A stretch of DNA of 64,000 nucleotides, from contig OV884059.1 in the NCBI GenBank assembly GCA_930367215.1, positions 12,796,945-12,860,944 of the forward strand, given 5' to 3'. The notes beneath the pieces are model-generated. The model made no database searches. It was not told the origin of the DNA and saw only the letters and a program-made list of their open reading frames with translations. Positions 11,499 to 22,680 of this stretch are shown here, in pieces (the first letter of the stretch is position 1; every line of letters begins with the position of its first letter). Made by a program: the position numbers and the translations under genes. This DNA is from Pollenia angustigena (taxonomy: Eukaryota > Arthropoda > Insecta > Diptera > Polleniidae).

Positions 11499-12183
11499 TA
11501 AAAAATCAAATTTAGTATTTTACAAATTAAACATTTTAAATTTTTTTCGCAATACCTTAAATATTATTTGCAAAATGCTGAGTTTAATGGTAAAGGCAAA
11601 ATTGGGGCCCTGGACCGAGGCCCCTTGTGCCCTGCACCATGTTACATTTATCAGGTAACGGTACATTTGTGATTTTAGCTGTATACTTCTCTGTCTGCCG
11701 TCATCCAGACTCAAAGGCTGATTTAATTAAAATGAGTTTTGTATCTTTTTTGAATAAATTAAGCTTTGAATAGCGGCTTGATCGGATAAAAATCCCTGAA
11801 TTTTAACGTTTTTCACCAATTATTGTCATTTCGAAAGAGGTTTTGTACCACAGTTAATAACAAAATCCATGTTTTTACAAAATTAAAAAAATGTTAAGTT
11901 ATCATGCACCAAAATCGGGTAAAAACTTAAAATCCTTTAACGAAAATATCACTCTCTCAAATTCTTGTTTAAGGCTTTAACAGTTGTTTGAATAAAGTTT
12001 TTGCTAAAAAAAATAACAAAAACAATTTTATTCGAAATTTTTCGAGGTTGGCAAGTTTACAAAAAAAAATAACCATTTTGAAAACTTGTAAAACATTGTT
12101 AAGTCATCTTTCAAAGTTTGGAGGGTCTAATTGACTATTTTATTCAACAACTGCAAAATAAAGATAAATTTTCGCATAGGCCA

Positions 12184-12389
12184 AAAAGTCGTAGAATAAC
12201 TAATATTATTTTAGAGGCCTTCAGGATCCATTTTCCCCAATAAAAATGTTATTTTTCGCGAAAAGTCGGTTTTATTATACCTACCTACTTACGAAAAAGT
12301 CGTAGAACCACTAATATTGTTTTAGAGGTCTTAAGGAACCATTTTCACCCATAAAAATTTTCTTTTTCGCGAGGTCAATTTTATTATAT
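12184..12389. repeat. Diverged direct duplication within the intron-like part of R1
   Basis: Two copies of a ~100-bp block, each starting AAAAGTCGTAGAA and ending at TTTTTCGCGA, lie side by side (starts at about 12184 and 12294). R0 and the inverted copies have only the first type (GGCCTTCAGGATCC); R2-R4 have only the second type (GGTCTTAAGGAACC). This is what unequal exchange between the two blocks would leave. Confidence 0.75.
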
Positions 12390-12421
12390 TGTTATTTGTA
12401 TTTGTATAGTAGATAACTTAC

Positions 12422-13031
12422 CTTTCAAACTAAAATTTCATAATTGTTTCCTACACAATTTAAATATAACTTTTAAGCCTTTACACGCTTTAACATTTTA
12501 CTTTTCTCTCATTTGCACATTTTTTTAAACAGGCCATATTTTGTGGCGAATTGCCATCTTTACAAATTTTTATTTTATATGTTTTTTACTACCAAATAAA
12601 AACACATCTTTTTATTAACTCTTTTTTAAATTATAAAATTAGTATTTAAAATAAAAACATAATGATTTTCACTAAAGCAAAACACAATTTCACTTTATTT
12701 GCACACACACACTCTGTTTAGCACAAAAAACATTTTTAATTCTCTGCTTTAGCCCTCTGCTCACAACATTAACGGCGCGACTCTCTTAACAAAACAAAAG
12801 AAGCAGCGAACCAACAGAGACTGCGCTGCTTAGTTATTCTGCCTTGATATGAACAAATTTTCCAACACACTTTTCGTCAATAAGAAAATAAATTTTTACT
12901 TAAATTTTTTCATTTACTGATAAAAATCCAATTTATTTACATTTATTTAAAAAAATAATTTATTTTTAAGCACTTTTTCCCATAAATAAATTTAATTTCT
13001 TAGAGAGCATCTACTAAAACGTTCACGCACT
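12422..13031 (-). other. Exon-like segment with splice donor, unit R1
   Basis: Equivalent to 7567-8163: the conserved GTGCGTGAACG block lies at the minus-strand start and GAAAG|GTAAGT at the end (12422/12421). Confidence 0.35.
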
Positions 13032-13720
13032 ACAAAACTTTCTAGAAACTAAAAAGAAGTTGAAAAGGAAACCGAATAAAAAGGGTGAGAAATAAATACT
13101 GAGTTTTGTATTTATATCAAAGGTGAAGTGGGGAGATGAAAGAAAAACGTCATCAAAATAAAACACAATTTTATTTGCTTGTTGTTATTGTATGTAACAA
13201 TAATGAAGTGGTTAGCGCATCACGAATATTTTACGAAGCATCGAAAAAGAAGATGATATTGAATTAATGCAAGAAGTTGGGGAAGGGAAATTAAATCATT
13301 TTGCAATAACAACGACAATAACAACATCAGTAAGTGATGAATGGGAATACCTGTGTAGTATTTTGTTGCTGAAGGTCAAGTGGTTTTTTAATGGTAAAGT
13401 AGATTTAAACGAAATTGGCTTTGTTTTTAACAGAGATGGGTAATATTAATCTATATACCTAGATGCAATAAGAGTAGAATTATTTAAATATGAACCTAAT
13501 TGAAATTGTTTAAGGATTTAAATTCAAAAAGATTGAACATTGAATTTAATTGTGTTTATTAGTAAGATAATAAATTTTGTTATTACAATAAAAAAGAGAA
13601 TGTTCAATAAAAATCGTCACAAATCCATACCCATTTTGAAAAAAAACAAAATATTTTGAATGTAGTTTATTTACAGCTCCAGGTCTGTTTATATAAAAAA
13701 AAATTATTTATTTCTGTGGC

Positions 13721-13910
13721 ATTTTGACAAAACATCTTAAGTCGAGATAGGTAGGTAATAAAAAATGAAATAAACCAAAATTAAAGAAACATTTCGTTTT
13801 TAATAAAAAAATTTTAAAACGTAAACAAAAATGTTTTTTGAATGAAAATTCGTATGATTAATAACTTTTTTTTCAACTTTTAAATTTGACTTAAGATGTT
13901 TTATCAAAAT
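13721..13910. mobile_element. Inverted-repeat MITE, unit R1
   Basis: Same family and position in the unit as 8822-9006, with the same 23-bp inverted repeats. Confidence 0.65.
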
Positions 13911-14121
13911 TCCTGTTTAAAGTAAATGTAACTCTACTTCACTACATAAAACAAGCAAAATTCTTTCCCACTTCCTCGTGAGAATAAAGTTAATAATTTC
14001 AATATTTTAAGAAAATTGTGTTATCCGCGTTCTACTGTACGTTCGAGTACATTTGTCTGCATATTCTTGTACAATGCGAATTAATGCAGGAGGTCCACAC
14101 CACGCGTTTTATATATGTATA

Positions 14122-14126
14122 CGGTG
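14122..14126 (+). repeat. Left 5-bp target duplication (CGGTG) of the Transib
   Basis: CGGTG occurs here and at 17475-17479. Units R2-R4 show the uninterrupted site with a single CGGTG (ACGGTGGCAGC). A 5-bp GC-rich duplication is the hallmark of Transib insertion and of RAG-mediated transposition. Confidence 0.9.
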
Positions 14127-14165
14127 CACAGTAGCGCCCGTAGAGCAAACGAGGTTGCAAAAATC
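14127..14165 (+). promoter_or_regulatory. Left transposon end resembling a 23-RSS
   Basis: Heptamer CACAGTA (14127-14133), a 23-bp spacer, then GCAAAAATC (14157-14165). The vertebrate V(D)J signal is CACAGTG, 12 or 23 bp, ACAAAAACC. The left heptamer matches 6 of 7 positions and the nonamer 7 of 9. Known Transib ends are considered the ancestors of these signals; here the transposase is expected to bind and nick at the heptamer. Confidence 0.8.
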
Positions 14166-14766
14166 AAAATTTTCATGAGCACCGACGAAGTTTTGAATAA
14201 ACTCATGTTATAGGAAACTTTTCAACGATTTCAAATCTGCCACTCTTAATAATATCACATTTTTAGTTTAGAAGATATAGCCGTTCAAAGTTGACCGACT
14301 TTCGGTTTTCAAAAAAACACACAATTTTTAGTAAATTTGTTGCGATTTCAGGTGTAATATCACGAAAAATAGGTAACGAATCGCCTTATTTTTTGTTTGT
14401 ATTGATTGATGCATTTATTAAATGTGTAATGATAAAAAAAAAATGAACTGTTTGCTTTGTGTTTCTCCTGGTAAATCACTATTTAAAAACTATCCGTTTT
14501 TTCACTATTTTTCAACTTTGACGGAAAATAACAAAAATCTATATTTTTCTATATTTGCCATATTTGCAAAATCTGTTCTTTGATTATTTCTTTACATAAT
14601 TCAAAAATTTTATCTGCCCGTACGTGCCCGTTTGGCTTCTAGAGGTAAAAAAGGTTAAAAAGACATGGTTGCAGAAATTGTATGACAGTAGTTTGATCTA
14701 AAATCTAAAAAAACTACTCATTGAAATTAGCAGGTACGTACCTCACTTAAACAATACTTTGGCGTA

Positions 14767-15067
14767 CAAATGGTCAAGAACAATATTGACTACAGGTAGG
14801 CACAAATCTTATTTGGACACGTGCATAATATCAAAATTGCATTATTCAGCCTAATTCCATTTGTATGCAGGGAACAGGTAAATTTTTCGGCATGGTAGCA
14901 TAAGCCTATATATTGCAAATGGTCAAGAACAATATTGACTACAGGTAGGCACAAATCTTATTTGGACACGTGCATAATATAAAAATGCATTATTCAGCCT
15001 AAATCCATATGTATGTAGGGAACAGGTACATTTTTCGGCATGGTAGCATAAGCCTATATATTGCAAA
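14767..15067 (+). repeat. 149-bp tandem duplication in the Transib leader
   Basis: Two head-to-tail copies (starts at 14767 and 14916), each opening CAAATGGTCAAGAACAAT and containing ACTACAGGTAGGC and GCATGGTAGCATAAGCC. They differ by a few bases. The block lies just before the transposase frame and may hold the promoter or a 5' UTR exon; CAG|GTAGGC in each copy would serve as a splice donor. Confidence 0.85.
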
Positions 15068-15151
15068 ATAAGCATAATGCCTGGATTAGTCTACGACTGA
15101 AAGTTGGCGCAACAATTACTGAAACCATTAAACAATTTAAGTACTGAAAAC

Positions 15152-17155
15152 ATGGCGTTGAACAATTTTAAATTATTTGAACTGTTTAGAAAGTCAACCA
15201 CACCAAATTTTTTCACGGAAGCTGCTTTAGAAGAACTTGATAGCTTATACGGAAATATTGAGAGAAGCGAAATTATAAAAAATAATTTTTATCTGATATA
15301 TGCAAATATTAAGGCAAAATGGGTGAAATCTAATCGAACCATTCAGAACTTCAACTCCAAATACGAGGACTGGCTTAATGAAGATACCATCCTGGATATA
15401 TTGGCAGTAGATAAACCCACCACATCAACCAGAGGAGCAAAAGGAAGGCCAAAAAAAAGTATTGAGGAGTGTTCAATTTTCACAAGAAAGAGGAAACTTG
15501 CCGATGCCACCAATGACTTGACCACGAAGCAATTATCGGAAGCGCTGTCTATTAAATTTACAAAGGATAGTGAAAGAGTTAGGTCGCACATAACCAAATC
15601 TGTTGCTGATGCAAGCCCACTGCGACTAAAAAGGATTAAGGAAAGCATTCCCACGCCCACAAACGCACACATTAAAAAGTATGGTTCCGAAGAAGCCTTG
15701 GCCTTGTTTATGGACTTAGAACTTTCCAAAGAGAAATATGAGAAACTACGGGCATCTTTAACGCGACACGGCGCTGACGTTTTACCCGGATACAAGCATA
15801 TTACGCAAGCCAAAATAAATTCACGACCACTGCATACGGAATTTACGGAAGTCTCTGCGAAAGCCAATCTGCAGGATCTCATGGGCCATACAGCAAAACG
15901 GTTGTTGGAGAGTCTTCCTGAAAATGAGGTGAAAATTCTTCCTGAGAAGTTGACATTGATCAGCAAATGGGGCTGCGATGGATCATCCGGACAAAGCGTT
16001 TATAAGCAAAGGATATCTTCCGATGACGCTACAATATCGGACGGAAATATGTTTATGGCATCTGTTGTTCCTTTGCGGCTTAAATCGGATGTTTCCCTTC
16101 ACTGGAAAAATCCACGTCCGTCATCAGTGCATTATTGCCGACCAATAATGTTTCAGTTTGCAAGGGAATCGGCAGAACTCATAAGGACCACGGTGAAGGA
16201 CATTGAAGAACAAATAAGCAAGATTAAGCCTACAAAGCTGCAAATTGGAGAAGGAAAATATATTGAATGCAATTACGAGTTCCATCTGACCATGGTTGAC
16301 GGAAAAGTCGTAAACGAACTGACAGGAACAACCTCAACAATGTCATGCCCGATTTGCAAAAAGAGTCAGAAGAACTTTGGTAATTTAAACGATTCTACAA
16401 ATGAGGAGAATTACGAATATGGAATGTCACCATTGCACGCAAGGATAAGGTGTATGGAATTCTTGCTAAAACTGGCGTATACCCTACCACAAGAGGAGGA
16501 AAACTTCGATGAAAATACATCAATAAAGGATAAGGAAAAGATCAGAAAGAAGCAAATACAGGATGCTTTTTTTAAACAAGTTGGACTAAAAGTAGACTGT
16601 CCCAAGCACGGATACGGTAACTCAAACGATGGAAACACTTCTAGGAGATTTTTTGAAAATGATGAGGCAGTAACTAGAATCACTGGAATTGACAATCAAA
16701 TCGTGAAAAGATTGGGAACGATCTTGGATGTTTTAAACTGCAAAGAAAATGTCAATTCTACAAAATATGGAGAATATGCGTCGAAAACTGCATCTCTTTT
16801 AGCAGAAATGTATCCACAGAAGAAGTTGACCCCGACCGTCCATAAAATATTGGCGCATGGCAAAGATATAATTGAGTACCAGTCTTTGCCAATTGGAGAG
16901 CTTTCTGAAGAAGCACAGGAGTCTCTTAACAAATTTTATAAAAAATATAGATTGCAGAACACATTCAAAGCATCAAGGGTAAGGCAAAATGAGGACCTCT
17001 TCAACATGTTGGCAGCATCTTCCGATCCACTTATATCTTCCCTGCGGCATGTGAAGTCACGAATAGAGTTAGAAAATAATTATAGTTTAGAAATGGTTAG
17101 TCTTTTAGATATACCTTCTCTTACGAACTGTGATGAATATTTTACAGAAAATTGA
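15152..17155 (+). CDS. Transib/RAG1-like DDE transposase
   Basis: Predicted to bind the transposon ends and to cut and reinsert the element in the nucleus, by the same chemistry as the RAG1 recombinase. The 667 residues align by eye with the RAG1 catalytic core. KWGCDGSSGQS (residues 272-282) carries the first acid, D276, at the place of RAG1 D600. CPIC (399-402) is the zinc-binding pair of the insertion domain. SPLHARIRCMEF (426-437) covers the D708 region. NDGNTSRRF (492-500) matches RAG1's NGNFARKL stretch. TVHKILAHG (562-570) gives zinc ligands H564 and H569. LSEEAQESLNK (584-594) has E590 at the place of E962. Residues 95-115 are basic (GRPKK, RKRK) and could be a DNA-binding hook or nuclear signal. 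I chose the ATG at 15152; the frame is open back to a TTG at 15104, and a spliced upstream exon is possible. No stop or frameshift was found. The residue aligned with D708 is R431, which needs checking. Confidence 0.85.
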   Translation: MALNNFKLFELFRKSTTPNFFTEAALEELDSLYGNIERSEIIKNNFYLIYANIKAKWVKSNRTIQNFNSKYEDWLNEDTILDILAVDKPTTSTRGAKGRPKKSIEECSIFTRKRKLADATNDLTTKQLSEALSIKFTKDSERVRSHITKSVADASPLRLKRIKESIPTPTNAHIKKYGSEEALALFMDLELSKEKYEKLRASLTRHGADVLPGYKHITQAKINSRPLHTEFTEVSAKANLQDLMGHTAKRLLESLPENEVKILPEKLTLISKWGCDGSSGQSVYKQRISSDDATISDGNMFMASVVPLRLKSDVSLHWKNPRPSSVHYCRPIMFQFARESAELIRTTVKDIEEQISKIKPTKLQIGEGKYIECNYEFHLTMVDGKVVNELTGTTSTMSCPICKKSQKNFGNLNDSTNEENYEYGMSPLHARIRCMEFLLKLAYTLPQEEENFDENTSIKDKEKIRKKQIQDAFFKQVGLKVDCPKHGYGNSNDGNTSRRFFENDEAVTRITGIDNQIVKRLGTILDVLNCKENVNSTKYGEYASKTASLLAEMYPQKKLTPTVHKILAHGKDIIEYQSLPIGELSEEAQESLNKFYKKYRLQNTFKASRVRQNEDLFNMLAASSDPLISSLRHVKSRIELENNYSLEMVSLLDIPSLTNCDEYFTEN

Positions 17156-17158
17156 AAA

Positions 17159-17164
17159 AATAAA
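17159..17164 (+). terminator. Poly(A) signal of the transposase gene
   Basis: AATAAA lies 4 bp after the TGA stop, in an A/T-rich 3' region with further AATAAA-like hexamers (about 17235). It is the expected type and place for 3'-end formation, but such hexamers are common in AT-rich DNA. Confidence 0.35.
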
Positions 17165-17436
17165 TTTAAAAAAAAATAATTTTTTTTTTAATTTGTTGGG
17201 TAATAATTTAAAACATAAAAACCTAAAGAAAAAAAATAAAAACAATCTAAAAATGTAAAAATAATTTTTTTTAGTTACCATAAAATTGATTTTTCTACTA
17301 ATTTTAACTTTGATAACCCATAATTAGGCCCCTACAGAGCGTAGCACCCTTTCCAAACGCTCATTTCATAGGCTGAACAGTTATCTATCATATGCTGTTT
17401 AAACTGTTCAATTATCTTATTCGGTTCAAAAGATAT

Positions 17437-17474
17437 GATTTTTGCAACGAAAAAACTCAAATGGCGCCACTGTG
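17437..17474 (-). promoter_or_regulatory. Right transposon end resembling an RSS (22-bp spacer)
   Basis: On the minus strand, heptamer CACAGTG (17474-17468) is identical to the vertebrate V(D)J consensus. A 22-bp spacer and GCAAAAATC (17445-17437) follow. The nonamer-like block is identical to that of the left end. Confidence 0.8.
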
Positions 17475-17479
17475 CGGTG
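17475..17479 (+). repeat. Right 5-bp target duplication (CGGTG) of the Transib
   Basis: Second copy of the CGGTG seen at 14122-14126; the host unit resumes with GCAGCAATACTACAAC. Confidence 0.9.
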
Positions 17480-17910
17480 GCAGCAATACTACAACTATAC
17501 AACAACAGTGCTTTTATGCTTTGCATTGTTAGTGCTTACGGCTTGAAATGTCAACCATTTCTAAAAAATAAAATAAAACTCAGGATGAAATAAACAGGTG
17601 ACATTTTTACTACCCATGACAATTTTTTTTTTTTTACTGTAGTATTGTTTGTCTAGTCTTCTGTCAAAGTTTTCTTAATGCTAACAAAAAATCCGCGTCT
17701 AATGTAAAAATATGTCAAATATGTAAAAATATGTCAAACCGCTATAGTTTGTACCCCTTTTATTCAGAAACCACTTATGTCAATAACAATTTGAAAAAAT
17801 AGCTGTAAAAAATTCTTTAATTCAGAAAAATCCCAAACATTTTGTTCTTCTCGTTAATTGGTATATTTTTATTTAATAAAAAATCAAAAATTGAAATATA
17901 ATAAAAAAAT

Positions 17911-19785
17911 AAGGGAAGTAACGATACGCCTTTTTGCCGATATGATACCGATACTCAAGAAGAAATATCGCCGATAACAATACAAATATATAAAATTAAA
18001 AATTGCAGGTAAAATTAACAAAACTCATGTAGAGTAATTTCTTTAATTATTTTACAATATAACAGTGTAAAATGTGGCCCTACGCTCCACCCGGAGTTAA
18101 AGGAAATTTAAATTCATGGTAAAATTAATAAATGTTTAAACAAAAAAAAACAGTGTTTAAAGATTATTAATATTCAAAATAAATATTAATAAGATTTCTG
18201 CTTAAAAATACAAAGTTTTCTCAACTTTTTCGGAGAGAATTTTTCAACCACGTTTAAAGCAGACCTGCAGTAGAAAATCGTCTCTCAGATGTGACTCAAC
18301 TCATTTGACAACTTAAGTATTTCTGCTCCATGTTCCTTAATTTTGGGTATATCATTAAACTGCGCCAGCAAACATGCGGATCTGCGTCTCTAAAAAAATT
18401 AGAATTCTGAGGTATATCTAGATTTCTTCTTTAGCTGAGCCACAGCGTAGGATCGACAGAGGATCATCCTTCTCCAGATTTTCTTTTAAGATTTTCACAA
18501 ACGCTCCAAAGGTCAGTTCTTATAGACATAGCAAAACTATTTCTAGGTGTAGGGTTGACCGTGTCTTTAACGCCTTTAGAAGTCATGTTATGTTGCTCAA
18601 TAAAACGTTTTTTTTTTTGAAATTTTCTAGCTTTTTATCGAAGGTAAACAATTGTGATGAACAATAGATTTCTTTTTTCTCTAAACACTGAAATCTTTCA
18701 TTCAGAGCAAATGCTACGTAAATCGCAAATTTTTGGGACTCTGAACTATTCTGTTAAAAACGAAAATAAAAATCTTTTTTAAATGAAAATTCGTCTTATT
18801 AACAAAATTTTTTTTTAACTTCTTAAATTTGAGTTAAGAGGTTTGGTCAAAATGCCACAGAATTGTTTTTCTAATAATGTTCGAAGACTGTTAAATAGCG
18901 AAATAGCGTCAGAAAATGTGTCTCTTCGAAGTAACCCAAAGGTGGAAGCGAAGTGATTTTTATTTTCACAAAAATCATTTACAATAAGCAGAAAATTCTG
19001 CCGCAGATCGACACCAAGCGTTCAATGCGTTTACGCATCAGTCCAAAAAGTCTAAAATGCATAAAAGTTTCGAAAGCATGAAGTAGGATTACATTCTACT
19101 TAAGCATGCGTCTCGAAAAAATGTCAAAAAAGAAACATGCGCATAAAACGCGTGATGTGGCACGACCTAGAGACCTAAAGGTAGAAGTACATTACACGCG
19201 TTAGTGCGCGCTCTCTGTAGACTTCTGGCAAAAAATTTAAAATAGTGTATTTTCATAGAACAAGCTACATGCAAAATATTTTGACGTGTTTGCGCCAGAA
19301 AGTTTGTTAACTTTAAACTTTTTAACGCGTTGGGTATTTTTGATAAGTAATCAGCTGACAAAAAAACAGAATATTTGTGAATCATGAAAGAAAAACTTAT
19401 TGAAGTGCTTAAAAAACGTACAATATTTATATAAAAAGAATAAATTCAATAAAATAATAAAATCTTGATATACCTTCGAATCCATTCTCAATGCACAAAT
19501 AAGTAAACAAATAAAAAACAGCTGACAGGAATGGCTTTTGTAACGCGCGTATTTTTCATGCGCTTGTTATGTACTTCTACCTTAATAATTAAAAGAAACA
19601 ATTTATTATTCTGTTTGATTTTTTTGCTTTTAGTTGTTATGCAAAAAATAAGCATTGCAATTAAACTTTGTGTCAAAAAAATAACTTTAAAAAAGTATTG
19701 GAGTATCGACAGTAAAATATCGCCGATACCGATATATTGGCAAACGTTAAGTACCGCCGATATATCCGTATTCGTGACATCCCTA
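17911..19785 (-). mobile_element. hAT-type element, unit copy R2
   Basis: The same ends as in R1 (AAGGGAAGTAACGATACG left, inverse of TAGGGATGTCACGAATAC right). It is slightly longer than R1's because part of the inner MITE copy remains near 18770-18850. The minus-strand transposase tail is decayed. Confidence 0.6.
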
Positions 19786-20619
19786 TAAAAAATCAAATTT
19801 AGTATTTTACAAATTAAACATTTTAAATTTATTTCGCAATACCTTAAATATTATTTGCAAAATGCTGAGTTTAATGGTAAAGGCAAAATTGGGGCCCTGG
19901 ACCGAGGCCCCTTGTGCCCTGCACCATGTTACATTTATCAGGTAACGGTACATTTGTGATTTTAGCTGTATACTTCTCTTTCTGCCGTCATCCAGACTCA
20001 AAGGCTGATTTAATTAAAATGAGTTTTGTATCTTTTTTGAATAAATTAAGCTTTGAATAGCGGCTTGATCGGATAAAAATCCCTGAATTTTAACGTTTTT
20101 CACCAATTATTGTCATTTCGAAAGAGGTTTTGTACCCAATTAATAACAAAATCCATGGTTTTACAAAATTAAAAAAATGTTAAGTTATCATGCACCAAAA
20201 TCGGGTAAAAACTTAAAATCCTATAACGAAAATATCACTCTCTCAAATTCTTGTTTAAGGCATTAACAGTTGTTTGAATCAAGTTTTTGCTAAAAAAAAA
20301 ACAATAACAATTTTATTCGAAATTTTTCGAGGTTGGCAAGTTACAAAAAAAAAAAAAATTACAAATTCTGAAAACTTGTAAAACATTGTTAAGTCATCTT
20401 TCGAGGTTTGGAGGGTCTAATTGACGATTTTATTCAACAACTGCAAAATAAAGATAAATTTTCGCGTAGGCCAAATAGGTACCTACTTACGAAAAAGTCG
20501 TAGAACCACTAATATTGTTTTAGAGGTCTTAAGGAACCATTTTCACACATAAAAATATTCTTTTTCGCGAGGTCAATTTTATTATATTGTTATATGTATT
20601 TGTATAGTAGATAACTTAC

Positions 20620-21230
20620 CTTTCAAACTAAAATTTCATAATTGTTTCCTACACAATTTAAATATAACTTTTAAGCCTTTACACGCTTTAACATTTTACT
20701 TTTCTCTCATTTGCACATTTTTTTAAACAGGCCATATTTTGTGGCGAATTGCCATCTTTACAAATTTTTATTTTATATGTTTTTTACTACCAAATAAAAA
20801 CACATCTTTTTATTAACTCTTTTTTAAATTATAAAATTAGTATTTAAAATAAAAACATAATGATTTTCACTAAAGCAAAACACAATTTCACTTTATTTGC
20901 ACACACACTCTGTTTAGCACAAAAAACATTTTTAATTCTCTGCTTTAGCCCTCTGCTCACAACATTAACGGCGCGACTCTCTTAACAAAACAAAAGAAGC
21001 AGCGAACCAACAGAGACTGCGCTGCTTAGTTATTCTGCCTTGATATGAACAAATTTTCCAACACACTTTTCGTCAATAAGAAAATAAATTTTTACTTAAA
21101 TTTTTTCATTTACTGATAAAAATCCAATTTATTTACATTTATTTAAAAAAATAATTTATTTTTAAGCACTTTTTCCCATAAATAAATTTAATTTCTTAGA
21201 GAGCATCTACTAAAACGTTCACGCACTACA
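20620..21230 (-). other. Exon-like segment with splice donor, unit R2
   Basis: The minus-strand block GTGCGTGAACGTTTTAG lies at the start and GAAAG|GTAAGT at 20620/20619. A short frame ATGGCAATTCGCCAC... (11 codons) lies within it; see the matching short frame at 61362. Confidence 0.35.
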
Positions 21231-21928
21231 AAACTTTCTAGAAACTAAAAAGAAGTTGAAAAGGAAACCGAATAAAAAGGGTGAGAAATAAATACTGAGT
21301 TTTGTATTTATATCAAAGGTGAAGTGGGGAGATGAAAGAAATACGTCATCAAAATAAAACACAATTTTATTTGCTTGTTGTTATTGTATGTAACAATAAT
21401 GAAGTGGTTAGCGCATCACGAATATTTTACGAAGCATCGAAAAAGAAGATGATATTGAATTAATGCAAGAAGTTGGGGAAGGGAAATTAAATCATTTTGC
21501 AATAACAACGACAATAACAACATCAGTAAGTGATGAATGGGAATACCTGTGTAGTATTTTGTTGCTGAAGGTCAAGTGATTTTTTAATGGTAAAGTAGAT
21601 TTAAACGAAATTGGCTTTGTTTTTAACAGAGATGGGTAATATTAATCTATATACCTAGATGCAATAAGAGTAGAATTATTTAAATATGAACCTAATTGAA
21701 ATTGTTTAAGGAGTTAAATTCAAAAAGATTGAACATTGAATTTAATTGTGTTTATTAGTAACAGACATAGAAGATAATAAATTTTGTTATTACAATAAAA
21801 AAGAGAATGTTCAATAAAAATCGTCACAAATCCATACCCATTTTGAAAAAAAACAAAATATTTTGAATGTAGTTTATTTACAGCTCCAGGTCTGTTTATA
21901 TAAAAAAAAAATTATTTATTTCTGTGGC

Positions 21929-22122
21929 ATTTTGACAAAACATCTTAAGTCGAGATAGGTAGGTAATAAAAAATGAAATAAACCAAAATTAAAGAAAAAT
22001 TTCGTTTTTAATAAAAAAATTTTAAAACGTAAACAAAAATGTTTTTTGAATGAAAATTCGTACCTATGATTAATAACATTTTTTTCAACTTTTAAATTTG
22101 ACTTAAGATGTTTTATCAAAAT
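21929..22122. mobile_element. Inverted-repeat MITE, unit R2
   Basis: Same family as 8822-9006: inverted repeats ATTTTGACAAAACATCTTAA and their inverse, about 194 bp. Confidence 0.65.
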
Positions 22123-22680
22123 TCCTGTTTAAAGTAAATGTACCTAACTCTACTTCACTACATAAAACACGCAAAATTCTTTCCCACTTCCTCGTGAGAA
22201 TAAAGTTAATAATTTCAATATTTTAAGAAAATTGTGTTATCCGCGTTCTACTGTACGTTCGAGTACATTTGTCTGCATATTCTTGTACAATGCGAATTAA
22301 TGCAGGAGGTCCACACCACGCGTTTTATCTACACGGTGGCAGCAATACTACAACTATACAACAACAGAGCTTTTATGCTTTGCATTGTTAGTGCTTACGG
22401 CTTGAAATGTTTCTAAAAAATAAAATAAAACTAAGGATGAAACAAACAGGTGACATTTTTACTACCCATGACAATTTTTTTTACTTTAGTATTGTTTGTC
22501 TAGTCTTCTGTCAAAGTTTTCTTTATGCTAACAAAAAATCCACATCTAATATTTTGTGATAAGTGCATTTTATTCAAGTTTTCATCATCTTAATTTAATT
22601 TAAAGAATTGGCCATAATGAAATATTAAAAGGCTAACAATTTGCTTATTTATTCACGTTCAGCAACACAATTTTCTATAT

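Larger units (their letters stand above)
14127..17474 (+). mobile_element. Complete Transib-type (RAG1-like) transposon, 3348 bp
   Basis: The ends are exact inverted repeats for CACAGT.GCGCC and again for GTTGCAAAAATCA, with a less conserved spacer between. The insertion is bounded by the 5-bp duplication CGGTG, and the empty site is visible in the neighbouring units. It carries one intact transposase gene on the plus strand, about 1 kb of 5' leader with an internal 149-bp duplication, and about 320 bp of 3' sequence. It is present only in R1, so it arrived after the array began to duplicate. Intact ends, duplication and ORF together mean a young and possibly autonomous copy. TIR type, duplication length and protein all agree with the Transib superfamily. 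Chapaev (4-bp duplication) and hAT (8-bp) are excluded by the duplication length. Confidence 0.9.
9443..17703 (+). repeat. Array unit R1 (carries the Transib insertion)
   Basis: Same segment order as R0 and also without the 2.4-kb terminal segment. Without the 3348-bp Transib and its 5-bp duplication it is about 4.9 kb. It contains the GTGGCCCTACGCTCCACCCG block (about 9832) that R0 lacks and R2-R5 share. A ~110-bp block is duplicated at about 12184-12389, making R1 an intermediate between R0 and R2-R5. Confidence 0.85.

Noticed and set aside
15104..15151. Longer transposase start at TTG 15104
   Set aside because: No reason to use a non-ATG start in a eukaryote. The ATG at 15152 is kept, with a spliced 5' exon as the alternative.
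15343..15966. A 207-codon frame antisense to the Transib transposase
   Set aside because: It is a shadow of the real gene on the other strand; the sense frame holds the RAG1-like motifs.
14127..17474. True V(D)J recombination signals or an immune locus
   Set aside because: The heptamer/nonamer pairs are the transposon's own ends, and no antigen-receptor-like gene is nearby.
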